64,000 nucleotides of DNA from Hymenopellis radicata (lineage: Eukaryota > Basidiomycota > Agaricomycetes > Agaricales > Physalacriaceae), in assembly GCA_015501595.1 (NCBI GenBank), contig JADNRX010000234.1:23262-87261 (forward strand), read 5' to 3'. Of this stretch, positions 54,386-63,690 are shown piece by piece. A model generated the notes under the pieces. It was given only the letters and a program-made list of their open reading frames with translations, searched no databases and was not told the origin of the DNA. The position numbers and the translations under genes are program-made. Each line of letters begins with the position of its first letter. The first letter of the stretch is position 1.

Positions 54386-56498
54386 ATGCCGCCACGCGTG
54401 GACCTCGTTATTGTCGTCCGAACGCTCCCTAAAGGGGCGGTGGACAAATCGAAACAAGTCTTGGTCCAACGGTCGCAAGAGGCTGAGAGGCAATACACTC
54501 GCCTGACCAAGGAACTGAAAGGAGAAGGTTTGAATGTCGTCGCTAGGCGAGGCGAAGATGTTGGTGAAATCCTCGTTTTCGTTGCATGTTCTGACGAATT
54601 GTTGACGTATGTTCATTTGTTCATTTCTCGCGTATACATTTCTTTCACATTTTTCGCGATTTCTTACCGATTTATTCGTAGGAAATCTTTTCCTCTCCAT
54701 AATCCATGCTCTGCGGATCGTATCCAATTCGTTCACTCTCTCGTCACGTCGCTTGGCATTCGGCCAAAATCCATAGAATGGGACATGGTCGATAGCATCA
54801 TGTGTCTCCACGACACGGACTTTAACCACAAGTGGATCCATGCTTGGACATCCCGCTCCGCGTTCAGTTCTACTTCGACTTTCTCAGACAAGGTTATAAG
54901 CAATCAGGTCTGTTCTGCGAGCTCGTAGTCTTTGCTTTAACTGACTTCTCGTATAGTTTGGTTCCACTATTGCTCTCTATTTTACGTTCCTCAAAACCTA
55001 CACCAATTTCCTCGTTGTTCCTGCTGTCCTTGGCCTTACATCATACTTCCTCGGCATGCCCTACTCGCCCCTCTATTCCGCTGCCCTCTTACTCTGGAGC
55101 GTGACGTTTGTCGAATGGTGGCGAGCCCAAGAACCGGCTACCCAGTCAATCTTCTCCGAACAGAAATTGGAAACTGATTGGTGGCGCAAAGATCTTCGCA
55201 GGCTTACCAGCCTCCCCATGATTCTCCTTTCCGCGTCACTCCTTGTCGCGCTCCTCACGTCCATCTTTGTATTTGAAGCGTTCGTCACAAAACTCTACAC
55301 AGGTCCTGGCCAGAAGATTGTGGGCTTCTCGCCGACGTTGTTATTCGTCGTGCTTGTACCCAAATTCATGGCAGTGTATCAGGCTCTGGCTAAGAGACTG
55401 ACGCAATGGGAGTTGGACACCGATAGCGAAGGCGAGGAGTTTGAGCAAGCACGCACCAAGAAAGTGTTCTCCATGTCGGCGCTCGTTGCTTATCTTGGGC
55501 TCGGCTTGAGCGCGTTTGTATACGTGCCATTTGGAGAGGGTGTCATGAACGTTGTCGAGGCGTACTTTTTGCCCTTCCTCAGCGACCCCCAAGCTGGCGA
55601 GGTGCATGCTATGGCATCGTCGACTGCTGCCAAATTGAATCCAAAGCGGCTGGAGGAGCAGATGTTCGCGTACACGGTGACGAACCAGATCTCGAACACA
55701 TTCGTTGAGGTCGGACTACCATTCGTCTTGCGCAAGGTAGAAGCGTGGAGAAGTGCCAAGAAGAAAGATGGGATGGCGTCGCCCAAGAAGCGTGTGGTGT
55801 TCGCTGATGAACGACCAATGGAGGAAAACGAGCGGCTGTTTTTGGAGCAGGTGCGGAAGGAGGTGGCGCTTCCCGAGTACGACCTGTCGAGCGACTACAA
55901 CGAGATGGTAACTCAGTTTGGATACGTCGTGCTGTGGAGTGCTGCGTGGCCGCTTGCAGGGATTATGGCGTTCATCAACAATATCGTGGAGCTGCGGTCG
56001 GACGCATTCAAGATCGTTACGCATACGCGTCGGCCGCTTCCTTCCTCGCAGTCGTCGCCGCCGACAATTGGTGCCTGGCTGGACGCGTTGGTCGCTCTTA
56101 CTTGGCTCGGCGCAGTCATAAACGCGGCGCTGGTGTACATGTTCCATCCTTGGACGGATACGAAGAAGTGTGCGTCTACCGTGGACAAGATGCACGAGGA
56201 GATCTTCAATTCGACGTTGAGCGGACTCAAGCCTGTAGAAATGGACGAATACGCGGAGGTGAAGGAGCTGATGAAGACGGCATTGTTGATCGCCCTGGCT
56301 GCGTCGCACGGGTATATGCTTGTTCGCTCATTGGTGAGGCATGTGGTGGGTCGGATTGTGGCTACCTCTGTGAGGCCTCCCGTGTCTGCTTCTGTATCTA
56401 GCAGTGGATTGGGTGAGAAGGAGGATGTGCAGTGGTCGGCGTTCTGGGAATACGATGAGGGTGTCGATGAGATTCGGCGGGTTGTGAAGGAGGCGTAG
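54386..56498 (+). CDS. TMEM16/anoctamin family protein, Ist2-like
   Basis: Three exons, starting MPPRVDLVIVVRTLPKGAVD at 54386. Introns are at about 54608-54679 and 54899-54956, and a long third exon runs to 56498. The cytosolic N-terminal domain (VVARRGEDVGEILVFVACSD, WDMVDSIMCLHDTDFNHKWI) is followed by the DUF590 membrane domain with about ten helices. Landmarks are IALYFTFLKTYTNFLVVPAV, SPLYSAALLLWSVTFVEWWR, SIFVFEAFVTKLYTGPGQKI, SALVAYLGLGLSAFVYVPFG, QMFAYTVTNQISNTFVEVGL, EYDLSSDYNEMVTQFGYVVL and MAFINNIVELRSDAFKI, the last holding acidic calcium-site-type residues. Fungal members are lipid scramblases or ER-plasma membrane tethers. It is apparently intact, and a decayed partial copy lies at 36.3-37.2 kb. 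Confidence 0.9.
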
Positions 56499-57043
56499 AT
56501 CAAAGCAGTGAAAGAACGATAGATATGGACTCGGATCATACTGTGTATTACGTGCCCTGTGTAATCATTGCTTTTTTGAACGCTGTCCAGTGAGTGTTTG
56601 TTATGAATTCATGCGTCATCCAAAGCCTGCTTCGGAATCTTCCGGCCTTTGATCAAAACCAACGACTTGCGACTTCAAGTGCGACTTCTTATCTTCCAAT
56701 TTTCCGGGACGACTTCATCGAGAATGGTCTTGAGAGCACGCATCCCGAACGTGATGATGCTCCGCCTTTTGACAGCGAAAATTGACATCGAAGACTTATT
56801 CTGTCTCAATATGATTCTTCTCATCACAATGCGGTAGCTGTGCTATAGGAAAGTCCCCTCGACTGATGATCTTTCACGGTGACTCGCGTTCTTGTTGTTG
56901 TCTCCGGAATACCGACTCTCCGAGTTCCTGGATTGAATTCGCTGTAAGAAGTATATTTACTGACGCCTGGTACGCTTCGCTTTCCCAAAGCTCTTCCTCT
57001 CATGTCCGCCAACGCTACTATACGAGGTTGGTCCCGCCCACCC
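56499..57043. other. 3' flank of TMEM16, nothing recognised
   Basis: Short ORFs only. No repeat shared with other parts of the window was noticed. Confidence 0.45.
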
Positions 57044-57186
57044 TCGCAGCTGACCGCGTCTACCTGGCAGGAAGTCGTTGGGGCCCGAAGGCTTCACCAG
57101 CCTTTACCCACACACTCACAACCCTTGGCTTCTCATAGTTACCTCCCTTGCATACTCTATATAGCATCTATTGGACAGTGCGAAGA
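57044..57186 (+). repeat. Inverted arm L of a captured-gene structure
   Basis: About 143 bp, from TCGCAGCTGACCGCG to GGACAGTGCGAAGA. By eye it is identical or nearly identical to the reverse complement of 58334-58474. Sequence similarity stops sharply at both edges. Confidence 0.9.
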
Positions 57187-58110
57187 CTGGCGCCACCCGA
57201 TGAGAAAGAGGATACGCCCGAGAATTAAGAGGGTGCAGAGCGTGTTCGTGGAGACGATCATGGCGAAGTAGATGGTGTTCCAGTTGATCTTGAAGAGCGC
57301 TGGAACTCTGTTGGTAGCGATTTGCTCGTCGCTGGGCGGAGGTAGATAATCGAGGGTGAGTTGGATACTGACGGCAACTACAATGAGGTTGAAGGTTCAG
57401 AAAGGTATTTAAATAGTGTATTGAAGAAGCTTACTCAGGCCTGTGATCACGGTGAGCACCGGGAGCACGATTGCTATCCATCTACGTGCGTACATCGCCC
57501 AAGATCGCCAAATCTATGAATGCCGATAAGTATTCCACAGTCAAGTGAAAGATCGGGAAAGCATCACCATAATCAAATCCGCGACGAGTATCATTACAAA
57601 CAAAGTAACTGACGCGAACGTCTCGACAGGTTCGGGTCCGCGCGGTCCAAACATCCAGATGAACTCGTCTTCGCGCGTCGCACCGTGTACGAGATACAGG
57701 GCATTGATGAAATGCCACACGCAGCCCACGCGCATGGTCAAAACTGCCAAAGGATAGTGATCGTGCCAGCAAGCACTTTCCGTCGATTATTCATCGCCTG
57801 GGTTTTTGAGCTGCCGGAAAACACTAAGTAAAAGCCACGTCAGCGATAAGAACGCCCCATGCAGTCTCAGACACGTACAAATTTGATAAATCGCAAGGAA
57901 GTAGACAACGGTGTACCCCGCATACAAGAGGATCTCCAGAACGTATGCATTCAGGACTGTAGAGAGGAGGTACTTGACCTCGTCCGGAGGTGGAAGAAGT
58001 TGGTCAGGGATTGATTGTATATCGCGTCAACTGAGGGATAGACGTTAGAGCCATGGGTGGAGAACGATGGCCTCATAGAACCTGCATGTCTGTTTTGAGC
58101 ATGTTAACAC
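57187..58110 (-). pseudogene. Multi-pass membrane protein fragment between inverted arms
   Basis: Exons read DEVKYLLSTVLNAYVLEILL with YAGYTVVYFLAIYQ, then LTMRVGCVWHFINALYLVHG, PRGPEPVETFASVTLFVMIL with VADLIM, IWRSWAMYARRWIAIVLPVL, TVITGL, and finally LFKINWNTIYFAMIVSTNTL with LCTLLILGRILFLIGWRQSS. About six hydrophobic helices are seen, the layout of a common basidiomycete multi-pass family of unknown function. The coding runs directly into arm L, so the C-terminus is cut off there. The 5' end contains a stop ahead of the first good segment and may also be damaged. Confidence 0.55.
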
Positions 58111-58329
58111 AATCCGTTGTGTCCCAAAGACATGAAGGTCTATAATAAAAGGGAGGGAAGGGTGGGGAAAAGAGCGAAAGCCGGAGCCAGTCGACGGTGT
58201 GCTGTTCGAGCGCGCACCGTCGACGTCGAGGTGATGACGGTAACGAAAGAGGAAGGAGTTACCGCATCACGTGTCGGTGCGAAGACCTCAAGCTGCTTCA
58301 TACTCGTGCCTCGTACATCACAGCTCAAC

Positions 58330-58858
58330 AATCTTCGCACTGTCCAATAGATGCTATATAGAGTATGCAAGGGAGGTAACTATGAGAAGCCAAGGGTTGT
58401 GAGTGTGTGGGTAAAGGCTGGTGAAGCCTTCGGGCCCCAACGACTTCCTGCCAGGTAGACGCGGTCAGCTGCGATTCCCAAAATGTAGGAGTACAGCGAC
58501 GCATCCAGCGACCGCGGATACCCAAACCAGAAGGAGGTGTACTCACAACGAACAGGAGGCTTGTATAAGCGATGAACTCTTGATGAAGATCGGCTTGCAT
58601 GTACGGCGCCATGATCTCTGCGTGTTTGCGAAGATACACCAAGAATGCATCACTCTTCCATCGTCCAAGTGTTTTCACCACTTCGAAGGCAAGCCCTCTC
58701 AGTAAGTACTCCAATGTTGACCCAATGCGGATACCATGTCCCTGTAGCGGTTGAAGATCCGCTGCCTTAGCTGCAGCCGCGATTCGCGCCAGAAACGCTG
58801 GCTTGGTAAGTGGACGAGAAATCACCTTGGTTCCCCTCCTATGTTGGTACGCAAATAA
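58330..58858 (-). pseudogene. Truncated tyrosine recombinase (YR) gene of another element
   Basis: Reads RPLTKPAFLARIAAAAKAAD, LQPLQGHGIRIGSTLEYLLR, GLAFEVVKTLGRWKSDAFLV then YLRKHAEIMAPYMQ. The HGIR (HxxR), GRW and tyrosine-containing YLRKHA motifs are the C-terminal catalytic boxes of the YR proteins abundant in agaricomycetes. The N-terminal part is missing because the frame is cut at 58858, where the Ngaro/DIRS-like element begins. The end past the last box runs into arm R. Not functional. Confidence 0.75.
58334..58474 (-). repeat. Inverted arm R of the captured-gene structure
   Basis: Counterpart of arm L. On its outer side it continues into a tyrosine recombinase reading frame. Confidence 0.9.
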
Positions 58859-59170
58859 TCGGGTTTAAACGTTCACGTTTACACAAGGCTAATAATCTGA
58901 GTGAGCACAGTTTTCACACTGACTTCTCCTCTTCTTACCAGTACCTGCTCCAGGTCGTAACGGGTCCATCCCACCTGTCGATCAAAGCAAGTACTCGGTG
59001 CGCCGATAATCCTGCTCCAGGTCGTAACGGGTCTGTCCCACCTGTTGATCACAGCAGGTTTATTCTCGGTACGTGTTGTCTCGTGTCCGTACCGCGTCAC
59101 TCACGCAGGGCACTCGCAGGTCGCAACGGGTATTCCCACCTGCCTGCTACGCCACATACTTTTCACTCCC
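58859..59170 (+). repeat. 5' direct repeat of the YR retrotransposon
   Basis: 312 bp, starting TCGGGTTTAAACGTTCACG. It contains three subrepeats with the pattern CAGGTCGYAACGGGT...TCCCACCTG, each bracketed by CAGGT/ACCTG inverted bases. Confidence 0.9.
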
Positions 59171-59372
59171 GATCGTTTACACTGCTTTTATTTTTCTCAC
59201 GCGTTACATACACGAAAGTCTCATAGTTTATTTTCTTTACTCTCTACTTCCCCTCATTGTCGTGTTAGGTATGCATTACTTACGTTACTCTCTTCTCTCC
59301 TCATTGTCGTGTTAGACCCACAAAATTCGGGCGAATACAGAAATACAACCATTTCCATCTTGCGCATCATTA

Positions 59373-60640
59373 TGTCCAATGTCCCCAACAACCAACTCAA
59401 CTTCCCGCAACCACCTGTTGCCGGAACAGCCCATGCCGACGCCATCCCAAGGATTAACAACGACTTATCCTCCCTTCTGCAGTTCTTCTACGACGGCAGA
59501 CTTGACAGGGACTGGGCCATCTGGCACATGCAAGAATACTTTACCGCAGCAGTCCAAAACATCAACTGGGTCGGGGACAACGAAGCCATTCTTACTCCGT
59601 GGTACCAAGCCATCGATGACCATGAACGACAACAGCTGACGCCGCCACTCGCGCCCGGGAAGCTGAAGAGGCCCGTCGACAAGGACCTTCCCCAGTACCA
59701 ACTCCCAGACGACGTCCTCGATCTCCAGCAGGAGACGAATCTGACATGAACGAGAGCAACCCCAAAGAAGAAGACTAAACCCGATACGGGAAAATACGCC
59801 TGGACTGCCGAAGCATTCATTGCCCATTCGCTCATGTCCGACAAGCACCTCGACATCATCGCTGCTATCGAGAATTACGCCCTCGACCACAGCGGGGCCC
59901 TCTCGAGTCTCCTCAACAGCGGAGTCAACCCTTCGTTCCCCAAACACTTGTGGAGTGCCGTCCTCCGCGATGAAGCTGTCGAATTCAATGACATTCACGC
60001 CCACACTTACAGCGGACACATTGACTCATCCACCACGTACCCTAGTAACACCACTGCCGCCGCTATCCTCACCTCATTCGGCACGAAACCGCTTCCAAGA
60101 AAGTCACTGATAAATCGACTTGGATTGACTGCTGGGGAGTCTATTCAAAAGCGGTCTGTACCGTATTCGAGGGACGCGAGAAGGAACTCCAGAAATATGA
60201 AACGTTTCGTCCGTGGGCCTCTTCCAATGTCGAGTCCCAACCGAACATCACAACGTTATCAACTTCGACCGCGCCGCTCGTAAAATCATCGGAGAGCGAC
60301 GTGACATCCTCTTTAGCGACATCGCGCACGATAGTATCAGCGAGTGCCGCGAAGCCCATCTTAACCCAGGTGGCGTTCGATATGTCATCGCAGGAGGAGA
60401 AACAAAAGGAAAAGCTGCGAAACGCGAAAAGCAGTCAGTTCGAAGTCCTGTAACAACTGGAATCGGCGCACCTGCAACAATACTCCTTGCAGAAGGCAGC
60501 ACATCTGCTCCAAGTGCGGCGGTCCCCACACACTTGTTCTCAACCAGTGCAGTACCAGTCGTTGAGCCATCGGCTAGCGGCTCGTACCTGTCACGTTTTT
60601 GGAGGTCGGCGAGTAACGCGAGGAGTGAGGAGAAGTAGAA
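59373..60640 (+). pseudogene. Gag-like region of the YR retrotransposon, frameshifted
   Basis: A first frame starts MSNVPNNQLNFPQPPVAGTA (about 59373-59749). A second gives KYAWTAEAFIAHSLMSDKHL, DIIAAIENYALDHSGALSSL and the linked HLWSAVLRDEAVEFND. A third holds INFDRAARKIIGERRDILFS. A cysteine/histidine array CNNWNRRTCNN, PCRRQHICSKCGGPH near 60450-60530 lies in yet another frame and looks like a nucleic-acid-binding zinc finger. Together these are the pieces of a Gag protein that would coat the RNA, but at least two frame changes interrupt it. Confidence 0.6.
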
Positions 60641-60864
60641 GATGTAGCGCCGGGTTCGTGGCTACCGCGCTATTTGAGAGGTTTCGGTTGGCGGGACGGC
60701 TCCAAACCTCTTTTCAGTCGTACCGCCTGGTACACAGAGGTCGACGAAGCGTTACCTCGGCCTCCTACTGAGGAACAGTTTGGTGAGGCAGCGGACACCG
60801 TAAAAAACAATTCCCACCTATTTCATGTCGGAACCCCAATCAACGTCGACCGTCTTGAATCTTC

Positions 60865-62598
60865 TTGACGATTCATCCGAACCAGCCCTTCTGCGCGTCT
60901 GTTATGACGGCTCTCCGCGAGGGCTTCTGGCCTTGGGCGGATACGAGACCGACAGACGAGTATCCTATCACCTGGGACAACGCTTGGGCTACGTTCCCTT
61001 CCACAGCCGAGCGAGACTTCGTGAACAATCAGTGCGAGGAGGAAGTCGAACTCAAGCGACACTCACCCGCTTTTGGTCCCGACTTGCTTCCTGGCATGTA
61101 TTCCACACCCAATATTGCCGTCCCAAAACCTCATTCTGAGGATCTTCGCATGGTCGCCAATCAATCGGCAGGCGACTTCTCTCAAAATACAATGATTGAC
61201 AAAACAAAGACGAGAGGCGCGAGAATGGACTCACTCCTCGTCTTCATCCCCATTCTACTAGCGTTTGTACGCGCGCATCCCGGTAACGAGTTCGTCCTCT
61301 GGAAGTCCGACGTCAAGGCCGCGTTCCGTCTTATTCCCATGCATCCCTTGTGGCAAATCAAGCAGGTCGTTACTGCGTACATGCCAACGAGGAGCGAGGC
61401 TCATGGTGGTATAACGAACAAGACATTATGGAAGCGTTACGTTGATTGGATGGCTTGTTTCGGCAGCAGTGGTTCTCCTCGTGCCTGGGCTTCTGTGATG
61501 GGTTTAGTCATCTGGATCGCCATTTTCGTTGCCCACATCATTAATCTATGCTGCTACGTTGACGACTGTTATAGTATAGCTCTCGTGGGTGACACACAGT
61601 GGTATGAGCCGTACGGATGCTCATACCCGTCTGATCAAGTCAAACTACTCAAGCTATGGGACCATCTCGGCGTCCCGCACAAGCGCCTCAAACAGGAATG
61701 GGGCCGCACGTTGACTGTCATTGGGTTCTTCATTGATCCGAACAAGCTCACAGCCACCCTTCCAGAAGATTCAAAGTTGGACCTTCTTAACTCCGTCCGT
61801 GACTTCGCCACCTCCCGCAGGCGCACATTGGCAGAGTTTCAAAAACTCACCGGATGGATAAACTGGTCCCTTAACGTCTTCCCCTTATACAAACCGGCAC
61901 TCTGCAACGTGTACGACAAGATGGCGGGCAAATCATGGTCGCACGCGCAGATCTATCTGAACAAGGCAATCACCGAGGACCTTACGTGGTTTGCGGCACA
62001 TGTTGAGAAATCTTCTGGCATGCTGTTCTTCGCAAACCTCGATTGGAACCCCAACGTTGACTACAATCTCTGTATTTTCTGCGACGCTTGCCTTGACGGA
62101 ATGGGTTTTTGGATGCCTACCCTCAACATAGGTTTCTTTGCGCCGGTGGGAGGTGACAACGTGCGCGACGACATCTCTTTTTGGGAGGCGCTTTGCGTCG
62201 CAGCGGCTGAACGCGATGACATGCGCGACAGGATCTTCTTTTGGGAAGCACTTTGCGTGTTGAGTGCTCTTCATTGGTTCTCCCTCTCACCGCTGTCACA
62301 GCATGGTACACTCGAGTCACCGAGTCGCCTAACGATCCTGACGGACAATACCAACACCGTCGACATATTCTCCTCACTCCGCGCTCTACCAGCGTACAAC
62401 CGTATTCTGCAGGTCTCCGTGGACATACGCGTCCGGTGCAACATCGATCTTCGCGTACTTCATGTCCCTGGAGACGACAACACCGTCGCAGATGCAATTT
62501 CACGGTCACACATTGCGACTGTGTTCGAGCACGCCCCGGACATCGTCCTCGACACATTTCAACCCCCTCGATTGACGCTGGGGGCAGCGAAAAAATGA
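60865..62598 (+). CDS. Reverse transcriptase-RNase H of the YR retrotransposon
   Basis: 577 open codons from a TTG; the first in-frame ATG is at 60904. RT motifs: VPKPHSEDLRMVANQS, KSDVKAAFRLIPMHP (catalytic D at about residue 149) and CCYVDDCYSIAL (YVDD at about 231-234). RNase H follows: CIFCDACLDGMGFWM, FWEALCVLSALHW, LTDNTNTVDIFSSL, LHVPGDDNTVADAISRS. This RT copies the element RNA. Between the first and second RNase H motifs the segment containing FWEALCV occurs twice, about 66 bp apart, a tandem duplication that may disturb RNase H folding. No stop or frameshift is present. It ends at TGA, four bases before the YR start. Confidence 0.9.
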   Translation: MTIHPNQPFCASVMTALREGFWPWADTRPTDEYPITWDNAWATFPSTAERDFVNNQCEEEVELKRHSPAFGPDLLPGMYSTPNIAVPKPHSEDLRMVANQSAGDFSQNTMIDKTKTRGARMDSLLVFIPILLAFVRAHPGNEFVLWKSDVKAAFRLIPMHPLWQIKQVVTAYMPTRSEAHGGITNKTLWKRYVDWMACFGSSGSPRAWASVMGLVIWIAIFVAHIINLCCYVDDCYSIALVGDTQWYEPYGCSYPSDQVKLLKLWDHLGVPHKRLKQEWGRTLTVIGFFIDPNKLTATLPEDSKLDLLNSVRDFATSRRRTLAEFQKLTGWINWSLNVFPLYKPALCNVYDKMAGKSWSHAQIYLNKAITEDLTWFAAHVEKSSGMLFFANLDWNPNVDYNLCIFCDACLDGMGFWMPTLNIGFFAPVGGDNVRDDISFWEALCVAAAERDDMRDRIFFWEALCVLSALHWFSLSPLSQHGTLESPSRLTILTDNTNTVDIFSSLRALPAYNRILQVSVDIRVRCNIDLRVLHVPGDDNTVADAISRSHIATVFEHAPDIVLDTFQPPRLTLGAAKK

Positions 62599-62602
62599 TC
62601 CG

Positions 62603-63586
62603 ATGTCCGCCACGGCTAGGCAGCCTCAGCGGCAGCCTCGCCCTATATCAGAGCTTGTTCATTTGCGCAATATTGCGCTTGGACTGGCTCTTGATGCCTC
62701 TTCTCACATCACTTACACATCCCACCTGAACTCCTACATCGCTTTCTGCTCAATGCATAAACTAGCTCTCACACCCACCGCCGACACGCTCTCGCTTTAT
62801 ATCGTTTACATGTCGTTCGAGATCGACCCCAAGTCAGTCGGCACATACCTCTCCGGCATATGCAACAAACTCGAGGACTTCTTCCCTGACGTTCGCGCAG
62901 CGCGTAAATCCCGTCTTGTCGCGCAAACCCTGGCTGGTTGCAAGCGCTGGCGCGGGAAGCCCGTTCAGCGGAAACAACCTCTCTCTCGCGCGCATCTCCA
63001 GCGCGCTAGCGTCCACCTCTCCGCGTCGTCCACGCATGACGATGTCCTCTTCGTGGCTATGCTCTACACTGGCTTTGGCGCTCTTCTGCGCCTAGGCGAG
63101 ATCACCCAGCCGGACAACGCTCGCCTGCGAAACCCGAGAAAACTGTCGAAACGCGGCACAGTGTTCCAAGTCCGAAACGGCTACGGCTTCATCCTGCCGT
63201 ATCACAAAGCTGACCGCCTCTTCGAAGGCAACAACATCATCGTGATGAAGCGCGGCCATTTTGATCCTCTTCCCATCTTCTACCGTTACCTCGCATCTCG
63301 CGACGCCGCTTTCCCTTTCAATCCTTGGCTTTGGGTGAGGTCCGACGGAACCGTCCCGAACCGACGTTGGTTCATCGCGCGACTGCGCATCCTCGAACCG
63401 GACCCAACATTTGCCGGTCAGTCGTTACGGGCAGGCGGAGCTACAGCCCTCGCGGAAGACGGCGTCGCACCTCATCTCATCCAAGCCGCCGGTCGTTGGT
63501 CTTCGGAGACTTTCCAGATCTATATCAGGAAAAACCCCATGCTGCTCGAAGCCGCTATCTACGGCCATCGACACATCGCGAATTAA
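62603..63586 (+). CDS. Tyrosine recombinase of the YR retrotransposon
   Basis: 327 codons from ATG at 62603. The N-terminal core-binding part includes TYTSHLNSYIAFCSMHKLAL-like sequence (ITYTSHLNSYIAF) and VGTYLSGICNKLEDFFPDV. The catalytic domain shows GFGALLRLGEITQPD (first R), GQSLRAGGATALAEDG (HxxR position) and LIQAAGRWSSETFQIYIRKN (W box and nucleophile Y). It would integrate circular cDNA by strand exchange. The HxxR histidine is replaced by Q (QSLR); some agaricomycete relatives also lack H here, so activity cannot be excluded. The start sits four bases after the RT stop, suggesting reinitiation or a frameshift. Confidence 0.9.
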   Translation: MSATARQPQRQPRPISELVHLRNIALGLALDASSHITYTSHLNSYIAFCSMHKLALTPTADTLSLYIVYMSFEIDPKSVGTYLSGICNKLEDFFPDVRAARKSRLVAQTLAGCKRWRGKPVQRKQPLSRAHLQRASVHLSASSTHDDVLFVAMLYTGFGALLRLGEITQPDNARLRNPRKLSKRGTVFQVRNGYGFILPYHKADRLFEGNNIIVMKRGHFDPLPIFYRYLASRDAAFPFNPWLWVRSDGTVPNRRWFIARLRILEPDPTFAGQSLRAGGATALAEDGVAPHLIQAAGRWSSETFQIYIRKNPMLLEAAIYGHRHIAN

Positions 63587-63690
63587 GCATCTTCCGAATC
63601 ACACATCTTAGCCTCTTAGTCCTACTTCCCAATGCTACTTCGACGGCCTTCGGGTCGGTTATTGGCTACCTCGCGGGATTAGATGATTGG

